Origin: Augochlora pura
Taxonomy: Eukaryota > Arthropoda > Insecta > Hymenoptera > Halictidae
Direction of reading: 5' to 3'
DNA: 64,000 nt
Assembly: GCF_028453695.1 (NCBI RefSeq)
Contig: NC_135775.1
Coordinates: 8,262,046-8,326,045 of the forward strand
Shown piece by piece: positions 59,731 to 64,000 of this stretch. Under the pieces are notes generated by a model that saw only the letters and a program-made list of their open reading frames with translations, made no database searches and had not been told where the DNA came from. Within the stretch, counting starts at the first letter, position 1. Each line of letters starts with the position of its first letter. A program made the position numbers and the translations under genes.

Positions 59731-62700
59731 AAATTTATGTCAATGTTATAATTTCGAGAACGGCAGAATCTTTTAAATTATGTATAGAATAATGGACTGT
59801 ATTGTCTCTACCGTGCAGAATTGATGTATTGTTATTTTGATTAAGAATGCATACGGAGCGTTTGAAAATCGTATTCAATAAATTGAATAACAGGTTCTAA
59901 ATCTGTCCACAATCTATTCTAGATGGACGAATTTAATCTATCAACTAGAAAATTCAGTAGAAATGAACTTAATGTATTGTATTCAAGAAATGTTGAATTG
60001 TCATGCATGCATAAAATGTAACATTAATACTAGCGAGTTTATTAAAATGACTAGTTTCACGTTTTTTGTCGTCCAGTTACTGAAACTATAACACCTCTTT
60101 TGTAGAAAATTTTTTAATAAATATTTTAATCCAAACTTTCATTATAATAAAAATAATCTATGAATAAATACAGTCTTGTCATCGTTATAAGGCAATACGA
60201 GTTAGTTTACATTAACATTTAATGTTCGATAGGTTTAGCGTTAATATCATTAATTTATGTCTTCCAGTAAGGTAATTCGAAACTTTGTCATTTTCATGCA
60301 CAATATCGACCCATTCCGTAGTCCTCTGACATCGTACAAGTAACAATGAAACTTTCGTTTCAATTTTCGAGTGCATCGATGCAATCTAGTGCAGGGGGGC
60401 GAAGCTTTAGTAAGACCGTAATAACCGCTTCTCCTCGCAACATAATCGGCTCGCATTTCATATTAATCACATTTAAATGTATGGAAAGTTCACGCGCGTG
60501 GTATATGAAACGTCACGCGAATCATTGAATTGTAAATCTTTCATGGGACCCCAACATTTCAACGGGGTTTTTATATTTTTATACTTTTATCGGAAACTTT
60601 TCGACGAAGCGTATAGGAACAATTTGTCTGACTTCAACTAACTCCGACTAACTTCGGCCGTCGTGCAGCAGACTGACAAAGTTTGTGCAGGGAACTTACA
60701 GTACACCCTGTATACGTACATACCTGCAATCGTTAAAGTTTCATTCGCGAACACAAGAAGTGTAGCGCTGAACATTGACCGCTATGAAGGTTTATGGGTC
60801 GATACACCACGCGAGCGACGGTCATAAGGGATTAAACGCAATATTTCTCGACTGAAATTCGAATTCCGTCATGGACCCGTACTCCGGCAACGTGGCAAGT
60901 TAATCGTCCGAGTTATGTTCCAGTTCTGCCGTGGGAACGATCGTTTTGATTTTATAAGGAGCGAATTGAAAAGTTGATACGATGATGCGGTATTGTAACG
61001 ATCTCGGACGCGCTTGCTGTTCCTTTCTTTCGACGCGACGTTAACTACAACTTTGAGTGTTGATTCTGCGAAAGCTGTTAGTATCGCTGCCGGTAATTCC
61101 GGTGTACGGTGTAACACGAGATTGGTGGAATTCCAACTAGCACGACCGCGCATCTTTTCATACTCAGCCATTCCGTAATCCGTGCAGTTTATCCTATAAC
61201 AACTTTGCGATAGTTTCGCTGTTTTCTCGGCACTCGTTATCGTTTTCGCGGTTGTTCTACTTCGGTGCTTTTATTTTCGCCACGTCAATGCGCTTTCCGA
61301 AACGATTCGAGAAAAGAACGCAGAAAATATTATTTTGTTTAATTTATTTCTTCTTTATGCTTTTCTTCTTGCTCTTATTATTAGCTTTAATTTTTCGAAT
61401 TTACTTTTACCATAGAATGCGCGAGGACATTTCAGCTCGTTCACTGAACACCTTTCGTTCATTCGACTATGCCAGGAATTCGAAAAATCCACTTCGGATA
61501 CAGGCTTCACTTTCACGCAAATGAATTTACTGCTCGTTCCGAGGACTTTTACGCTAGACCGGTTCATTGATGACTCCCAATAGACGTTTTCTCTAATAGA
61601 TGGCAGACGGTTCGGCGGTGTCAAGTTTGCGGATGCAGCGGTAATAAAAAGTAAGCCACGCCCCAATCCACCGGCGGCCCTCTGTAACGGCAGCCAGCGA
61701 CTGCGATGCATAATGTGCGGACAAACTATCGCGTTGATACCGCATCACTGCGCGGCATTCGGCGGTCCGCAATACCGTAAAATTGTTGATGTATTATTGG
61801 GGAAATTTTGTCTGGAATGCAATCAGTTTTGCCGAATGTCTCTCTATAAATTACGGTTTAATTACTCCTCTGTCGACTGTAATGTCCCGTTCTAATTATT
61901 TGATAGTCCTTCGATCCAATTCAGCAACTATTACCGCTTTCGAACCGAAAATTCTGTGACCCAAATTCCGATCTAAAAGGATGACGTTCTGCTCGACAAT
62001 TTTCAGCCAACTTAAATTTTAATCGGATCATAGACAATTTTGTGAAAATTACGTAGAAAATTGTGTGCTCGATAGAAATGTGTCAGACGCGAGAAAAAGA
62101 CGCGAGTAAAAAAATGCATTTAGGGCGTAGCGGCCATAAATGCGTCGTTTCTCGTAACCTTTCAATGTAAGTAATGCCTGTGTCCTGGGTAGAACATTTT
62201 ATTGTTAGCATTAGTATCGGCAATGTCGGTCTACGAAATGGATTTACCTTTTATGACACTTTTATGGCTAGCTTTCGCAAACAATATGTTCAGGATGTAT
62301 CACCATTCACTGGGATGGAACAACTCTTAATGCGATCGGAAAGCCGCCATTTACTCGGATACATTCCCGAAGGGCAATAACACTTTTATCAATATTTATA
62401 GAATGTTCATATAAACGTGACTTTTTTATTTCTTATTAAATGTAGTTCGTTAGATGCATACTCGCCTTCGTCGGAGATAGTGCTAATAAACACTAATTGT
62501 TGTGAACTATGGATTGTAAACGGAATGCCTTGTACCATCATATTAATAATTCATTGAAAAGTTAATTAACCATCAGTATTCACGTATTCAACAAACTCGT
62601 CGTCGCGAGCCTGTTATAGCGCGAGCGGTTAATCTTCCTGTTATTTTAGCAAGATTGAAATTGCTGCAAGTAAAAAGGCGACAGCTCTTTGAGCAGTCGC

Positions 62701-63753
62701 GTCGCATAGAATTCTGTCAGCCGGAGTTCAATGTTCCATCGCAAAGGGAACAACACGCGCCGAGTCGAATGTCTCGGGCATCGATCGACGCTAAAAAGAA
62801 ATGCACAGGTGAATCGATAAGCGCGCATTAACCGTTGTTGGTCGAACAGCGATGAATGGGGAAACGACGTCGATCCCGGCGACCACGGGCTGCGATAATA
62901 CAGTGAAACCGAGAAACGTAATTAAATGCTGGTATAATTTCCTATCAGATGGGCCCCGTTAATAACATTTCTCGTCTCGCGGGCCATCGTTTTCCCTCCT
63001 TCGTTATTTGCTGTCGCAATCAACGCCGGGCGCTTCAATGAAAATATCGGTGACACTCTCTCCGCCCACTACTCGCGACATCTTCGTCGTTTAACGACAT
63101 TCTCGAGTTTTCATTCGCGTCCGCAATTTCGTTACGAGCGTTCTCTCATCGCGTTACGCGACGATGGCCGGAGGTTACCCCGTTTTAACGACTGGTAATA
63201 GTTGTCCGCGGGAGATTTCCTTAAGCCGTCTCCACACTTGCCGAATTTTTTTTTACCCCGCTCGTTAACACCCGTCGACGAAATGTTCCCGCGCGCGGGC
63301 GCTCTCTCTCTCTCTCTCTTTTTTCTCTCTTTTTCTCGAAAATACGGTTTCACGCCGCGGAACGTAGCCCGGACGGTATGTAATACGTTTATCGACCATT
63401 CCCGTTTTACGATGGTTCTGCGTGTTTTGAATGGCGTTTATATCATTCCGAATCACACCGTTGCTCCTTGATCACCCGAACAGAGGGATTACGAAACGTT
63501 GTTTCGGGAACTATGCTCTCTGGGAAAAAAAGGAAACGATCGTCGCTATCGTCTAAATTGTTTGCCTTCCTCTTCCGGCGTTTATAAAGCAATTCGATCC
63601 AGGTTCGGGCACTTATTCCGATTGTATCGAGGAAATATCTATCCAAGATAAGTATCAAAATAATTTCATTTTAATCGAATGCTTTGTTGGAATAATTCGT
63701 TGTTAATCATAAATTAGTCTATATTTTTATTCGAATGATTCGGAAAAGTAATA
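59731..63753. other. Non-coding stretch between repeat copies B and C
   Basis: AT-rich to about 60.25 kb, then mixed. CpG-richer patches occur at about 61.55-61.75 kb and 62.65-63.4 kb, the latter with a CT-rich tract at 63301-63336. A 68-codon + frame at 62174-62380 has a more protein-like composition than most here, but I recognise no motif and see no splice context. No gene is called. Confidence 0.5.
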
Positions 63754-63900
63754 TGGAAGAAATAAATCGACGCACAATAAAAAACACTTTGTATTCTATC
63801 ATCTTTATTCAAATTATTTTTCGCATGGATTCCGGTATGAATAAATTCATGTTCGAGTAAAACTTTATTCGGACAAATTTTGATCAATTTTTATTCGATT
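63754..63900 (-). repeat. Dispersed repeat family, copy C (inverted)
   Basis: Read on the minus strand, 63834 back to 63754 gives GCGAAAAATAATTTGAATAA, AGATGATAGAATACAAAGTG, TTTTTTATTGTGCGTCGATT and TATTTCTTCC, matching copies A and B closely. Continuing on that strand, CCGAATAAAGTTTTACTCGA and ATGAATTTATTCAT precede the core, as in copy A. Opposite orientation argues for transposition rather than tandem duplication. Confidence 0.7.
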
Positions 63901-64000
63901 GCATATTTTCTCGATGGTGTCAAATCAAATTACTGTTGCATTGAACATTGTCGATAGATACCGATACTTATCTAGGTTTCTAGGGAAAGCTGGGCAAAAT
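63901..64000. other. Window end, AT-rich
   Basis: Nothing identifiable in the last 100 bases; repeat copy C may extend further into this stretch. Confidence 0.5.

Noticed and set aside
62174..62380. 68-codon plus-strand frame with protein-like composition
   Set aside because: No motif, signal peptide, splice context or promoter; length is within chance expectation.

Overview
The window reads as nuclear DNA of a holometabolous insect. The reasons are: one secreted, low-complexity cuticular-type protein gene split by a small phase-0 intron inside its signal peptide; an arthropod-style TATA plus initiator promoter; an AATAAA polyadenylation signal; very low coding density; long AT-rich stretches alternating with CpG-rich islands; and many (GA)n/(CT)n tracts. 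The high CpG content and mosaic composition fit a bee, ant or wasp (Hymenoptera), but that is inference from texture, not from a diagnostic gene.

Only two protein-coding genes can be supported. (1) A complete two-exon gene (about 9.50-11.2 kb, + strand) encodes a 340-residue secreted structural protein. It has N-terminal YLPP and YGVP motifs and about nine tandem copies of a ten-residue S-Y-S-V-P-S-V-S-S-x unit. (2) The first coding exon of a SAM-domain gene (25374-25865, + strand) matches the SAMD5/SASH1 family. It carries the SAM domain and a second conserved motif (EKLRxDGIxL...PY), and ends on a clean phase-0 GTGAGT donor. A CpG-rich, ORF-dense block upstream (about 22.9-25.36 kb) probably holds its promoter and 5' UTR. 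I could not find its next coding exon, so the rest of the window may be a very long intron or intergenic DNA.

Everything else is non-coding as far as I can see: 1-9.46 kb, 11.2-22.9 kb and 26.0-64 kb. Repeats stand out against it. There is a 999-bp element with inverted termini flanked by TTAA (53.73-54.73 kb) that contains a near-perfect ~130-bp-arm palindrome. A dispersed repeat family has three copies in the last 8 kb. A 40-41-bp minisatellite (41.05-41.60 kb) has an alternating dimer structure. A tRNA-like fragment (39.42 kb), several diverged direct duplications, a 500-bp cluster of strong hairpins (48.95-49.43 kb) and several microsatellites complete the list.

No rRNA genes, intact tRNA genes, CRISPR arrays, transposase ORFs or viral genes were recognised. 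I did not find a convincing new biological system. The most unusual items are the TTAA-flanked palindromic element, the three-copy repeat family and the structured cluster near 49 kb.
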